From Xiphias gladius (Eukaryota; Chordata; Actinopteri; Istiophoriformes; Xiphiidae), in contig NC_053400.1 in NCBI RefSeq assembly GCF_016859285.1, forward strand, positions 23,316,501 to 23,380,500: a stretch of 64,000 nucleotides of DNA. Reading direction: 5' to 3'. The position numbers and the translations under genes are program-made. The notes under the pieces are model-generated. The model was given only the letters and a program-made list of their open reading frames with translations, was not told the DNA's origin and did not search any database. Positions 10,901 through 22,810 of the stretch are shown here, in pieces. The stretch's first letter is position 1; the number at the start of each line of letters is the position of its first letter.

Positions 10901-12500
10901 GCCGTCATACATATGAACTATAAAAAAATCATATTGTTATTCCTGCACTGTAAAACTGAGGAAAGAAAAGACTTCCTAGGTAAAACGTGCAACTTAAAAC
11001 AACATGCTGGTAGTACTTTTGATATTAAAGCCTGTACCTGAGATCCAAAACATCGCCTCTGATGCAGCAGCACTTCTGCCCCTTTTCTCTAAAATGGCCT
11101 ACCATATCCAAGCCCCTCCCACGACAGGGGCCATGAGCCTGGGGGTCTCTGTTTTGTTCTTCCTATAGAGGCCCGGCCGCCATTGTCTCCGTGTGACCCA
11201 GAGGTCAACTGAACTCACCTCGCCCGACCACAGCCCATTCAGCAGCGAAGCTTCACATAGGACAAAAACATCTCACAAGAGCAGGGATCACTTCAAGCGA
11301 GGGGGTGGGAAGACACACGCGCATGCACACAGCCAACGAACACACTCTGCAGGGCTTCAGAGTCAGACGCAAATTTGTGTTAAATTGTTTTTCTCACAAT
11401 GTAGCTGGACACTAGAGTCATGTACAGGAAGTTGAAAGTGCTCAAAAACTGAATTTCAGTGAATCAAGTGCAGTGTTGTTGTATAGTTCAATGTATAGTC
11501 AGGATAGTATGCTTCCCCGCTGAAAACAGTAAGAGTGGTTTGGATTGTCCAAGACACGTCAAGTCTATTACATAAGTCAAGTATAGGAAGGAGTAATGAA
11601 ATTACCTTTTGCACATTTTCTATTAACTCTCCCTCAGATATTTTAAATACATCTCTTGTCGATTTACGTTTTGCTGCGGGATAAGAATGAGGCCGTTCAC
11701 GCCTGTCATCTGCAGCCCTTTATTAAAGTTTCCGTATCAGGCTAGAGGCCAAAAAGAAAAGTGGTTCACTGTGGAGAATATAACCTACTTCACTTGGGAA
11801 AAAAAAAGACCAACTGCAAATTTTCTCAGAAGAAATCAATTAATTTTTAAAACATCAGTTGACTAATATTTTCTGTAAAGAACCTGTTTAATTTTAGCTG
11901 AGTAGTTTCCTTGTTTGACGCACAGAGCACGTGTCCTGAAGATCATCTAGTCTGGCTTCTTGTATTGAGAGGCAACCATGTCCCTGGTGGAGAGAAAGCT
12001 CATGGAAGCTGACAGGTTGAAAACGTGCTGCATGATGTGGCTGAAGAAGCATGAAACATGTTCACCCATGGATGCTGTGCACAGAGCCACAGGAGCGGCT
12101 GTGAGACAATTAAATGCTGAATGTTTATGTGCTGGAATATATTTTCTTTACCTTTGCAGATAATTTGATAGCTTCTAAAGGTAGATTGCTGCAAAGATGA
12201 CACTGCACTAGAGTGAGAAGTTGGGGGAAAGTTTTAAGAAAAAAAAGGCTCCTTTTTGTGTCTTGTGTCCTGATATGTGCAAGATTACAAATTATGAGAG
12301 TAAAGTGTCTTATTTGGAGAAAGGTTACAAAGTATTCCAGTTGCACTTTTTCCAAAAAAACAATATAAAACTGTGTTTTCCAGGACGTCATTTTTTTTGT
12401 CCGTTCAACCTTATAAGACAGGGTGAAAAAATCATCATGGTGCTGTTAACTACAAAATGACTGTCACTATCCCAGGAGCCCCATTAGACGTGTAATGAGG
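7761..12500. other. Gene-poor spacer upstream of the miR-17~92 host
   Basis: No gene was recognised on either strand. It contains a 30-base poly-A tract near 7885-7915, a short (TA)n near 8398-8410 and GC-richer patches near 10550-10760 and 11040-11350 that could be regulatory. A 61-codon frame at 11978-12163 opens in a fair Kozak context but resembles nothing I know. The right end may hold part of the ephrin-B 3' UTR. Confidence 0.5.
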
Positions 12501-13538
12501 AAACCACGCTCTCTTGGGCAGTGCCAAGTTTTATGCCTTCAACCTCCAAAAATCATACAGGAAATGGTTTTGGTTTTAGACTAGTTCCACGACAACTGCA
12601 GCAGAAATGTCCTGAATACCTTTAAATGCAATACAGTGGCTATAATTGCTGAATACGACCATGAGGGTCTTAACAATAGCCATGGCCGGAGAGAGAACAC
12701 AGACACTGGAGATGAGACTACTGACAGGTTGTCCAATGTTTGAAACTTTTAACAAGTAACAAAACCATTTCTGTTTTGAGTAGTTACATTTCAAAGGAAG
12801 ATTTCTGTAGTCTGGAGCTCTGGCTATAGTACAGTATATTAAAAATGTTCAAAAAATGACACAAAATTAAAACAAATAACAGAAGCTGCGTTGATCAGAA
12901 TGATTGAGCATTGAATCCCTTGGAATTGTTTTACTTTAATAAAAGCCACAAAATCATGTTTTTCAGTTCACTGAACAGCATTTCAAACAAAGTTTACACA
13001 CTTCAGTTATGAAAAATCTATATTTAAGTGCTCACAAATTTAGTGTGTTAGAGTGCAATATCAATCTTTTTTTCCCCCCCAGTTTATCAGTAAACTAAAT
13101 AAAATACACATTTACTGTACATGTGAAGCTGCCACACTCAGCGGCAGAGAGGAACAGCTGATTTCTTTGTAAAATAAAAACGAAAACAAACCGGCATTTG
13201 CTGCACACTTCCAGACATATCTCACAAAACAAACTGAACACAACTAGTGAATGATACGTTATGACGCATCAATTTTCTCTCTGATTGTCTCTTCACTAAG
13301 AAAACAAAGTGGTTCAAGAGCTTTTTCTGCACCTGGTGCAGTGTGACCTGAACAAGTATAAGACTGACATTTTCCTGTCCATGGTCAATGCAACACAGCT
13401 CCGAGACATATGCTACAAACTTTAAAACTGTAGCCACGGGAGCATTGTGTAATAGACTGTAGCCTGAGCGTGTCCACAATGGCTGACATTTATGATTCTC
13501 AACATATTAGCAAAAGACTGGACTTAGAGCAGCAAACA
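12501..13538 (-). other. efnb2: Probable ephrin-B2 3' UTR
   Basis: This non-coding stretch directly follows the ephrin-B2 stop codon (complement of 13539-13541) on the minus strand. It is AT-rich and has no recognisable coding exon. Ephrin-B2 mRNAs are known to have long 3' UTRs. No certain polyadenylation signal was chosen. Confidence 0.4.
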
Positions 13539-16500
13539 TTAGACTTTGTAGTAGATGTTGGTGGGACTCTGGGGCGTTATCTCCTGAACTATGTACACAG
13601 GGGGCCCGTAGTCACTGCTCACACGCTCATAGTGACGGCAGACCATGCTGTCAGAGGCTCTCAGAGGAAAGACAACATCACTGCGGTCGGAGCCGTTGTT
13701 GTCGCTGCTAATGCTGTCCCGCTTCGGCACAGCCAAAGTGTTGAGGGAAACGGAGGCAGACTGCTGGCTCTCTGGGACACAGTGGCGGTGACGGTGCCTC
13801 CACAGCAGGACCAGCAGAATTATGATGACCAGAAGGAGGATCGCACAGCCAGAGAAAACCCACATGAACAGTCCTGGCGCAGAGCCGCCGCTGCCGCTGG
13901 GGTTTGTTTGCCCTGTTTCCGAGCCCGCCTCTGTCATGAGAAACAGAGGAGAGGCGGGAAAGATAAGTACGAGAAACTGAGATGAAAGAGGAAATCCGGG
14001 TGCGTGGCACAGAGATTTAAAAATTGTTTCACTCGGTTTATGCTCTGGTACAGGGCCGATCAGTACGTGTTAGCATGAAAAACCTCTGTCAAAGCTGGAC
14101 ACTGGGAAATGGGCTCTAATCTTTCGTGTCACACTGGTAAACAGCCCGGTGCCCCCCTCTGGCAGTGAGTGGGCCAATGAGTCACGATCACTGTAGGTTT
14201 GTAAATAAGTAAAGTAAAGACAGTGTTTCCTGATCCCTGGTATATCAGCATGGATACAATTTTTCAATCATTTCAACATGTTTCTGTTTGTAGATTCATA
14301 GGACGCCTTAGATGTAACAGGAAGGTCAAAATATTTCACTTTTTGGAGCATAACAGTAACATTTGCAAGCTAAAATTCAGATACATCCCTCTTTAAAGGC
14401 TTATAAGGCTTATATAGTGTTTTTGCATGTTTGTGCTTGTTTACCACAAATAACATAGACTTTAAATCACTGACAGCCATTTTCCAAAACATACTTTTAA
14501 AGATTTTTTAATTTATTATTCCTGAACTGCAGTTTATTTTGAGTTGATCCCACACACACCGTACCGCTGCTGTAAATACTAATTCAAGCACCAAATTCAT
14601 GGCTGGTTAAGTAGTCCTTAACTAATGCAATATTAATTCCTGTTAGAGTAACGACTGATAAAAAGTACAGAGCCCCATTTTTTTAAGGGAAAATATTGAG
14701 TCTTTTTTTAAAAATTATGTTTTTGTGACCTGTTTGTAAACATTTACATGCTCACTAGGAACTAGTGGTCTCGCGGCTGAGTACCAGACACAAGGTAGGG
14801 AAGTCAGAAGGTACTGAGAGACAAACTGACACATTGGTTTTGTTTTGTTTTTTCATGCAAAAATATAATAATGGTCTTTTAAGTGTAAAGATTGTAAGTT
14901 CGTAAGATACACCAGAGATACACCTGTACATATTCTTCAGGCAATATTTTTTTGATTTGTCCCCGTACCAGTTTTGCTTTTTACGTCATCCTCTTTCGCA
15001 GAGGTGTCCTTGCTCTTGGACCTCGGTCGTGTGGGTGGGAATCTGGTGGGGGACTCCTGGAAGGTTGTAGGTGGATCTGAAGGGCCTGAAATATAAAAGC
15101 AGGACAGTCGAGCAGCTGACATAAGAGAATCACAACATATGGCTGCTAGGACTATACCGCAACATCTACTCATTTCCACTTGATAGTGTCATTCCTGTGT
15201 AGGTGGGGTTTTGCCACGACAGAAGGTTCTCAACGAAAATATATTGATGTTTGATGAATTATTAGTGTTTGCTATCAGTCCCTCAGGATCAAAGCAAGAG
15301 CAGCTTCTTTCTTTTTGGAGTGATTATTTAACATCACAGGAGAAGTGGGGAAACCATTTTCTAACCTAATTAGACCACAGAAAGTTGTGTCTTGAGTCAC
15401 AACCGAGGCTCAGTTTTTCTTGACTGGAAAAACTATCACTAAGGTTCCCACTCTCGTGTGTATAATATAAACATAACTCAGTGCAGCCAAGTAACGTTTT
15501 TTCCTTCGGGTTTTTCCAAAAGGAATTTTGGGAACTGTAGGAAATCAAATGAAATGGTTGTCCCACCATTTTACAGTTGTATTGTGTCTTCTGTGACTCT
15601 GGAGGAGTTTTGTCAAGGAAATTACTTCAAATGACAGAATTTTTTCCTTCTTCCCTGCCCCATCAATCATCTCATAACTCCTCAGATTTATCTTGTGACC
15701 CTTTAGAGGGTCCCAACCCCTCGGTTGGGAACCACTGGACTAAGCTGGCTAACTGTGTAAAGTAGTTAAAACTATCAACACCGTGAGCGGCTACAGCGGT
15801 AAATTGCTGCTCACATATTGATGCATCGGCATTAATCACATACTGTCATATGTGATTGTTAGTTACCTCATGCAGTAATTTTACTTGCAATGGAGTATTT
15901 TTACATTGTTCTACTGGTACTTTTACTTAAATAAAGGATCTGAATATTTCTTCCACCACTGTTTTTGAAGTCTCTCAGCTGGTGGAGGGCCTCCTTAAGT
16001 AGGGCAAGACGGCAGTTTGAAGAAAAATATGGAGGCTGGCAAAGAAGAGGCAAGAACAACACTTCACGAATCACACTTGACAACACAGATTAGTATAATC
16101 TATTATACCAAATACAACCAAGAAATGTACTGCAGAGATTTAGGCATTCATTTCATTTCATTTATTGCTTTATGAGGAAGTATGTTCCACTGTTTGCCAG
16201 CCAGCAAGCTTAAGTTTAAGTTCTGTTTCACTGCTTTGGCATTCATTCCCCACTGATGTTAATTTAAATTTACTGTGAAAGTACAAAATAAGCACACGTT
16301 TATTAGATTTTCAGTTCTCAAGGCACAACAAGTAAATCCAAAACTAAACAGAGGGGTCGTGGCATTACCGAAAATCTTAACACATGACCAGAAACTGCAA
16401 TGACTCCTGAATTGACTGACAGGAGTTTTAATATACGTAGACATTAACATGAGATTACAACTAAATCTGAGTTATTAATGTTTTCCGTTGCTGTTTACAC

Positions 16501-18492
16501 CAGCAGCGTTTGTAAACACAGCAGGAAGACAGCCCTATATTTCCAGTTATGATCAGTTGAGAAACACACAAGATGCTGCTTTTTCATCTCTAACTCAAAT
16601 TCTTGAATAATTCATATGAATAATACTTCACATTTCTGAGGTCAAAAAACTCCATGTTGGGGCTTTCACAGATTTAGCTTTGAAAGTTTTAGCAACATAC
16701 ACAGAAACACGGCATCTGTCGATTTCTCTGATCGTGTGGAGCTCAGTAGCGCACCAAAATACATAACACATATAAACAAGTAAACTAATGAAGGATAACC
16801 TTATACATGAATATGTATATAGCTGCTTTATTACATTTGAATGTACGTGATAAGAGCACAAAATGATTTTTTTTTAAAAAGTACCATTGATTGTTCTGAT
16901 GTTAATACGTAAAAAAAAAAAAAAAAAGACTGAAACAACCAATCCGAATGATTGCATGCAAGATAATGCTGATGGCCTTAAGCTGCCAGTGGTTTGAATT
17001 GGGGATTTGAGATAATTCATGACGGCAGTCTCTCTTCAAGAGACCGAACAGACGATCGAGAAAATAGCAGAAAATCTCCTAGAGATTATCTGACCACTCA
17101 GTAATTCCAGAGAGGAAGTGATATTATTGTGTTACACGTATAATAACCAGAATCAAACAATCGCTGCTACTGTTCCTTTAGCCCTGTTTGTCACACAGCT
17201 GTGTCTCTGTGTGTCTCGCTTTCATTCACACAGCCAGCTTCATACACATGCTGGCACACGCATACAAACACAAATTACTTACTTTGGCCAACTCTCAGCA
17301 CAAGCTTCATGGATTTGGTTCTACACACCCCTCCATCAGTGTTATCCAGACCTTGCAGAGCCCCGGTAGAGGTGGCTGGTGTACAGAGGGAGGAGGCAAG
17401 CGTCTAATTATTGTTTAAGTTTGTATTTCATGTAATAATCATAATACAAGATTATCCAGCAATGCATAGTTCCATTACGATTTAATTGCAGACTTTTTCA
17501 GTTGCCGAATGTTGCATCACTTGCAGTGCAAGAATATGCAGACACACATAGCACAAGCTATAATGTTACATACAGTATATTGATAATCACACACGTAAAA
17601 TAAGAAGATGCAGCTAAGGCTGCACCAAATAATAATGATTTGTTTTTTTTTCATTCTGTGAAATGTCAGAAAACAGCTAAAAAGGCCCAACACAAGTTCC
17701 CACAGCCCAATGTGACATCTTCCTATTGCTTATTTCGTCTGTCCAACAGTCCTAAACCCAAAGATATTTCGTTTACTATTACATAAGACAAAGAATATGC
17801 TCATAAAATCCTCTCATTTAAGAAGTTTGAGCCAGAGAATTTTGCTTTTTTTTCTTTCCTGAATAACTGACATGATTGAGCGATTATCAGAATATTTGGT
17901 GATTACACTCAGTTGACAGTTTACTAGCAAACACCTAGCTACAACTAATGCAGTCTACTACAGCAGTCCAGCGACAAATCCTGCCTTCATGAAAGTTCAA
18001 ATGTTCAGTTTCTGATTAAACTGGTTAAAGTTATATAGTTCAACAGCACCACAGACTACAGGTCTCGGGATACGAACTGTTTTACATTATACAGAGAGGT
18101 GTTTCTGCTATTTAGTCTGCCCTCATTGATGTAAACGGAGTGGACAAAAGAATGGAGGCAGTCAGTTCGGCACCACAAGCTACATCCTCCAAAATGACCG
18201 TACAGTTGAATCAACAACTCTAAAACAGTCTCAGCAAAAACTGAAAATGATAAACTTCATGAATGGAGGATTTATTGCAGGACTGTTGTATTAGACTGCA
18301 TTAGTTCTAGCTAGGTGTTCCGAATAAACTGCCAACTGAATGGATGCAACATGGGTGGTGGACAAAACGAATAAATAAAAAAACAACTTAGAATCCAGCC
18401 TTTTTAAGAGATAACAGAGTAGCAACAACTAAAAAACATTCAAAGACACATAAACACACACCGAGAACTCTCGTTCACCCCTGTCACCCCCC

Positions 18493-18581
<89 letters not shown>

Positions 18582-20458
18582 CTTGTTAGCAGCATTTAGG
18601 TCAGATAACAACATCTCATAGGCTACAAGCTATGTTGCCATGAAAGCTCCCATCAAATCTGCCTGATGCTGTAAAAGCCTTGTGTGATTTGGGGCATGTA
18701 AGCCCTTGGAGTCACACTGGCCTGCCAGAGCGATGTGTGCTGTCAGAGCGTGGCGAGGCGGATGAGGCTACATGGTCAGACTTGCTCTCTATCTCATGCA
18801 TCACTTGCCACTAAGATGCTGGTTTAACCGACAGCGGTCCAATAACGAGGCCACGTTTTTTGATTCTCACGCAAACTGACAAATTGGGAGGGAGCCAAGG
18901 ATGATGGCTTCCTCTTCTCCCAGGAGAAAAAAAAAAAGAAAAAGAAACAGTTGCTAGCATGGTTTCAAATACTGCTCCACCTGTAGCAACCAGTAGCCTG
19001 TGCCTCTCTTCTACTGATTTTAAGATGATGCAAATGTTCATTTGCTCTGAGACATACAAGGGTGACATCTAGATTAATGATTATCTGGAATAACTCACAA
19101 GTGATGTAATAGTCCCTCCCCTTGAGGAACTCCAAACCCCACAGGTTGGGGCTGAATTCCTGAAACTTGAAGGTGAACTTGACATCCCGGTTAGGCTTGT
19201 CACAGTTCAGCAGGGGTGTATCCGTCTTGTCGATGGCGCAGCGCTCTATCTGACTTCGAGAGACCAGGTACACTCTGTAGAACTCCTCCTTTCCCCCCGG
19301 TGAAGCATCTACCCGGGGACACACAATGTCCATCTTGTCCCCTATCTGAGGGTACAGGACGAGACCCTGACCTGGAGTAAATCTGTGCGTGAGAGGGTGA
19401 CAGGGGGGAAAAAAATAGAAAATAAATCCAATTGCAAATGACCTGTTATACAATGCAGACTAAAACATCATTATTTAATTCTCGGCTTCGATTAATAAAC
19501 CACAAAGTGGCAACATTTTTTAAATTTTACGATGAATCCCAAACGAAAAACGTCTTACCAACAGCAGCACATAGCAACATATGTAGCTTTGAATGCTCTA
19601 AAACCGCCTGGCTTTCTCCAGCGAATTAAGATTTAGAAATCAGAAAATAGTGAGAAATGCCCATCACAAGTTTAAAAAATGCCCAAGCCGATGTTTTCAG
19701 ACTGCTATTTTTGTCTATGGAACAGGCAAAACGCAAACATCTTCACTTTTAAAGCTGGAGAGTAGTTATTCAGTCAATTTAGTCGATCAGAAAATGAATC
19801 TGCTACTATTCTGATAATTGAGTAACTGTTTGAGTCATGTTTCAAACCAAAACTCTCTAGTTTCAGTGGTGTCCTTTGTCTTATGTGATAGTAAGCTGAA
19901 GATCTTTGGGTTTTGCACTGTAGATTGGACAAATCAAGCAAAGTGAAGACAACACCTTGGAATTCTCACATTTTATAGATTAAAGAATGGATCCATTGAT
20001 TGAGAAAAGCAAGTTCAATTATTTGAAATGATACAGAACAGAGAAAAAGCAGCAGATCCAGACACCGGAGAGGTTGGAGCTGGATAATGTTTGGCATTTT
20101 TGCTTCATAAATTACTTAAACAATTAATCCCTTGTCAAAATTGTCATTAACTGTAATTTTCTGTTTTGTTCCGAACGATTAATCGACTACTGATTTGAAA
20201 TGAAATATCCAAACTGTAGCCCGTGATCTGCAGTGAAAGGGTCGCCTCTCCCCTGTTTAACTCTCAATCCATCAGTTAGGTCACACTACACTGCACAAAG
20301 CAGACGCAGAAACTTGCACCCGTCCAGCGTGAAGCTGATTCATCCACCTACTTTGCATTGGAGCCACTCCAGTGGATGGACTCCAGAGTGGCGGCGCGAC
20401 ACCAGCAAACGATGGCCAGCAGGATCAAGGCGCCGCAGCTCCATGTGCTTCTCCCCAT
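13539..20458 (-). CDS. efnb2: Ephrin-B2, complete coding region in five exons
   Basis: Transmembrane ligand of EphB/EphA4 receptors, acting in axon guidance, arterial identity and boundary formation by two-way signalling. Coding exons: 20352-20458 (signal peptide [20 protein letters not shown], then [10 protein letters not shown]), 19099-19382 (ephrin receptor-binding domain with [16 protein letters not shown] and [15 protein letters not shown]), 17283-17375 ([16 protein letters not shown]), 14969-15085 (linker rich in Pro, Ser, Lys) and 13539-13930 (transmembrane stretch [20 protein letters not shown] and cytoplasmic tail). Phases agree throughout, giving 330 residues; human EFNB2 has 333. 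The tail keeps the tyrosine region [11 protein letters not shown] and ends IYYKV, the PDZ-binding motif. The exon 4 donor is the less usual gtacgg, needed for frame. Wording is closer to EFNB2 than to EFNB1/3. Which teleost duplicate (a or b) is not settled. Confidence 0.95.
17615..17909. repeat. Dispersed short repeat (family A) in ephrin intron 2
   Basis: It begins 'aaggctgcaccaaataataatg' in outline and shares phrases with the copies near 221-513 and 19640-20195: the 'cagtcctaaacccaaagatatttc' region and 'acataagacaaagaa'. It ends 'gcgattatcagaatat'. It abuts the inverted-repeat element at 17910-18338, so one may have inserted next to or into the other. Confidence 0.55.
17910..18338. mobile_element. 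MITE with about 80 bp terminal inverted repeats
   Basis: The left arm, 17910-17993, begins CAGTTGACAGTTTACTAGCA and contains ACACCTAGCTACAACTAATG. The right arm, 18258-18338 read in reverse complement, begins CAGTTGGCAGTTTATTCGGA and contains ACACCTAGCTAGAACTAATG. The two arms match over about 80 bp with scattered changes. No transposase is present, so it is a non-autonomous DNA element. Partial relatives occur at 44940-45060 and 54263-54475. The superfamily is not determined. Confidence 0.8.
18489..18577. repeat. (CA)n microsatellite
   Basis: About 45 CA/CG dinucleotides, nearly pure, with a short interruption 'acgcacgcgc' near 18541. It lies in ephrin-B2 intron 2. The open frame reading Val-Cys repeats on the minus strand is an artefact of this repeat. 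Confidence 0.97.
19640..20195. repeat. Dispersed short repeats (family A), two pieces, in ephrin intron 1
   Basis: Diverged copies of the dispersed repeat seen at 221-513 and 17615-17909. The words 'gtcctttgtcttatgtgatag' and 'gattaatcgactac' in shortened form mark the family. Two partial copies seem to lie side by side. Boundaries are approximate. Confidence 0.45.
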
Positions 20459-22134
20459 CCCCGGGCAGGTACACGACGGCTCGCTATCATGAAACAGAGT
20501 GGAAGCGGGCTAAAAGCTGCTGCCTCCGCATGTCTCCGGTGGCCCCAGGTGCGCGCAGACGACCCATCCCTGAGTGAGAGCCCACCAAGTTGCGAGTCTT
20601 CCCCCTGCAGTTGTAGGAAATTCTCCACATTGTCCGTAATTGGCTAGAAAACCATTCGTGTGACGAAATGCATGTACGGAGGACAGAGATTGTGTGGAGT
20701 ATTTAGTCATCAGCTGACTGACCGGTCCGCCCATTTACAGGCTCATGCGTAGGGTGGGCGCATTTTTTTTCCCTCTCTCGTGTACATTTCCTCACGTTAA
20801 GTGGGATTTTTTATTTTATTTTTATTTTTTTTTCAATGAACAAGAGCAATAAATCCCCTTATTTCTTTGGTTGAAATCGTAGAGGTTGCTTTTATGGCCC
20901 CAATGTATTTTTAAAAATCAATTATTTTAAAAAAAAAACCCCCAAAGCAGTTATAACTTTTTTTTTCTTACTACTTTTCCCAAAGGCACTCGGGTTTAAT
21001 ATATATTATCCAACCCTGTGAACTAATCATTGATCCTATCATTTTGCATCTTTTTTTTATTTTTTTAATGGATTTTATCTAAATACGGACCAATAGATTT
21101 GAAATCATTGTTGGGATGGATGAGTTGGGATTTTCTTTAAAATCTCGTATATTCTGCATTTAAGGAGCCGTGGCTGTAATCCCCCTCATTTTCCAAGGAA
21201 TCTGAACTAATGACATTGGTTTAGAAGATTACACAGGGCCTCTGTCACGAGACTGAAGCACCACAAATGATGGCTGAAAAGCACAGAAAATGTCTGCCTT
21301 TCTGTCGGGAACAGGCTGAGCTGCAGGAGTTCAAAGTGTTGGCAGCATCTTTAGTATTTATAATTCATTTACAACTCGATTTTCGTTGACACGGAGTACA
21401 CAGAGAAAGAAGATGCAGAGATGTTTTCTCATGTAAACACAAAAATTATGCAAGTCTGACTAAAACGAACTCCAGATATGCAAACCTCAAATGTTTAGGA
21501 TTGATTTTTCTTTTCGTGTCATGCATTCAGCCGCCAACATCCATTTACGAGGCAGATTCCAAGCCTAACACGAATTCAGATAATGTTTGGGTAGTATGAA
21601 TTCACCTGTTGTCTGAAACAACTAACCAACAAAAGGCATGCAACACAAATACAACAAAATGAATTTAATCACAAAACAAATCCGTGTAAGTTCCTTGGTG
21701 TAACGATTAAGCTTTTGGTTTGTCAGATGTGGAACTGATTTAGATTTTTCTTTTTCATCCCCTTTTCCTTCTTTGTCTCTATTTGCTGCAATTTCAGATA
21801 CAGTCATCTCTGGGGGGACTGCTTTATTAACAACAGAAAAATGACACAAATCTGCTTCACCATGACTAAACACTGCAATGAAGATCCCCTTCAACTCAAT
21901 ATATGACCGATGTTAAAACATCAGCGTTTAACTTTTCACTTTTTCTGCAATATAACCACTGACTTTGGAGGCACATGGTTTGGACTCTCTCTGTTTTTAT
22001 GTCCAAATGGTCACAGTGTCTCACCATGCTGGCTGCTTTTCAGTGTCAAAACATAGCATTCCCAGTATTCATGTAGAATACTAAAATGTTCCTTTATACT
22101 ATGGTGTAAGTGATATCATATAAACCAGGTCAAA

Positions 22135-22810
22135 ATTTATTGGCACCCTTAAATTTCAGGCATATAATTCAGAATATCTTCAGAAATAAATGGAAACGAA
22201 CCAATTTTGTATAACCAGAAATTTTTTAATAAAATGTCCAAAGATAGTGAACAAAATAAAATAAAAAATAAAACTTGCATAACAGTCAAATAATTAAAAC
22301 ATAAAATGTACATGAGACACAATTATTGGCACCTTTTTGTTGAATTTACATTAGTTCCTCAAACAAAATAAAAAAACTCATAATAATTTTCAGTGTTTAC
22401 ATGACCCGAAGTCCCCAATGAATGATGGTTTTACTGTATAAAAAGGGGCTGATTTTCTCCAGATTCTTTTTCACAATGGCCAAAACAAGAGCACATGGAA
22501 GAGTGGCAGAAACTACCAGAAGACAGGTGCAAGAAGCTTCTAGATGGCTACAAGAAACGTTTAGAGGCTGCCGTTGTTGCCACAGGTCCTGCCGCCAAAT
22601 GTTGGTGAACGATACTAATAACTGGGTCTGGGGTACATTTTGTGTTTTTATTATTTCACTATTATGCAAGTTTGGTTTTTTTTTTTCCGTTTGTTCAGTA
22701 ACCTTGGACATATTATTAAAATATTTAGATTTTACAACATTGGATAATTTGCATTTATTACTGAGGATATTCTAAATTCTGTACTTAAAATTCGGGGGTG
22801 CCAATATGAG
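22135..22810. mobile_element. Tc1-like non-autonomous remnant
   Basis: The left end reads AATTTATTGGCACCCTTAAA and the right end, in reverse complement, reads CATATTGGCACCCCCGAATT, so the tips are inverted. Inside, 22475-22600 contains 'atggccaaaacaagagcaca' and 'ggctacaagaaacgtttaga', phrases typical of internally deleted fish Tc1/mariner copies. No intact transposase remains. It is an old, decayed copy. Confidence 0.6.

Noticed and set aside
13470-13985. 171-codon plus-strand frame
   Set aside because: Antisense shadow of ephrin-B2 exon 5.
18429-18614. Cys-Val repeat protein
   Set aside because: Translation of a (CA)n microsatellite.
15086-19098. Ephrin-B2 at first seemed to lack exon 3 (the GGVC-containing exon)
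   Set aside because: A 93 bp exon with correct phase, acceptor and gtaagt donor is present at 17283-17375 and encodes [16 protein letters not shown]. It is hidden because plus-strand open frames overlap it.
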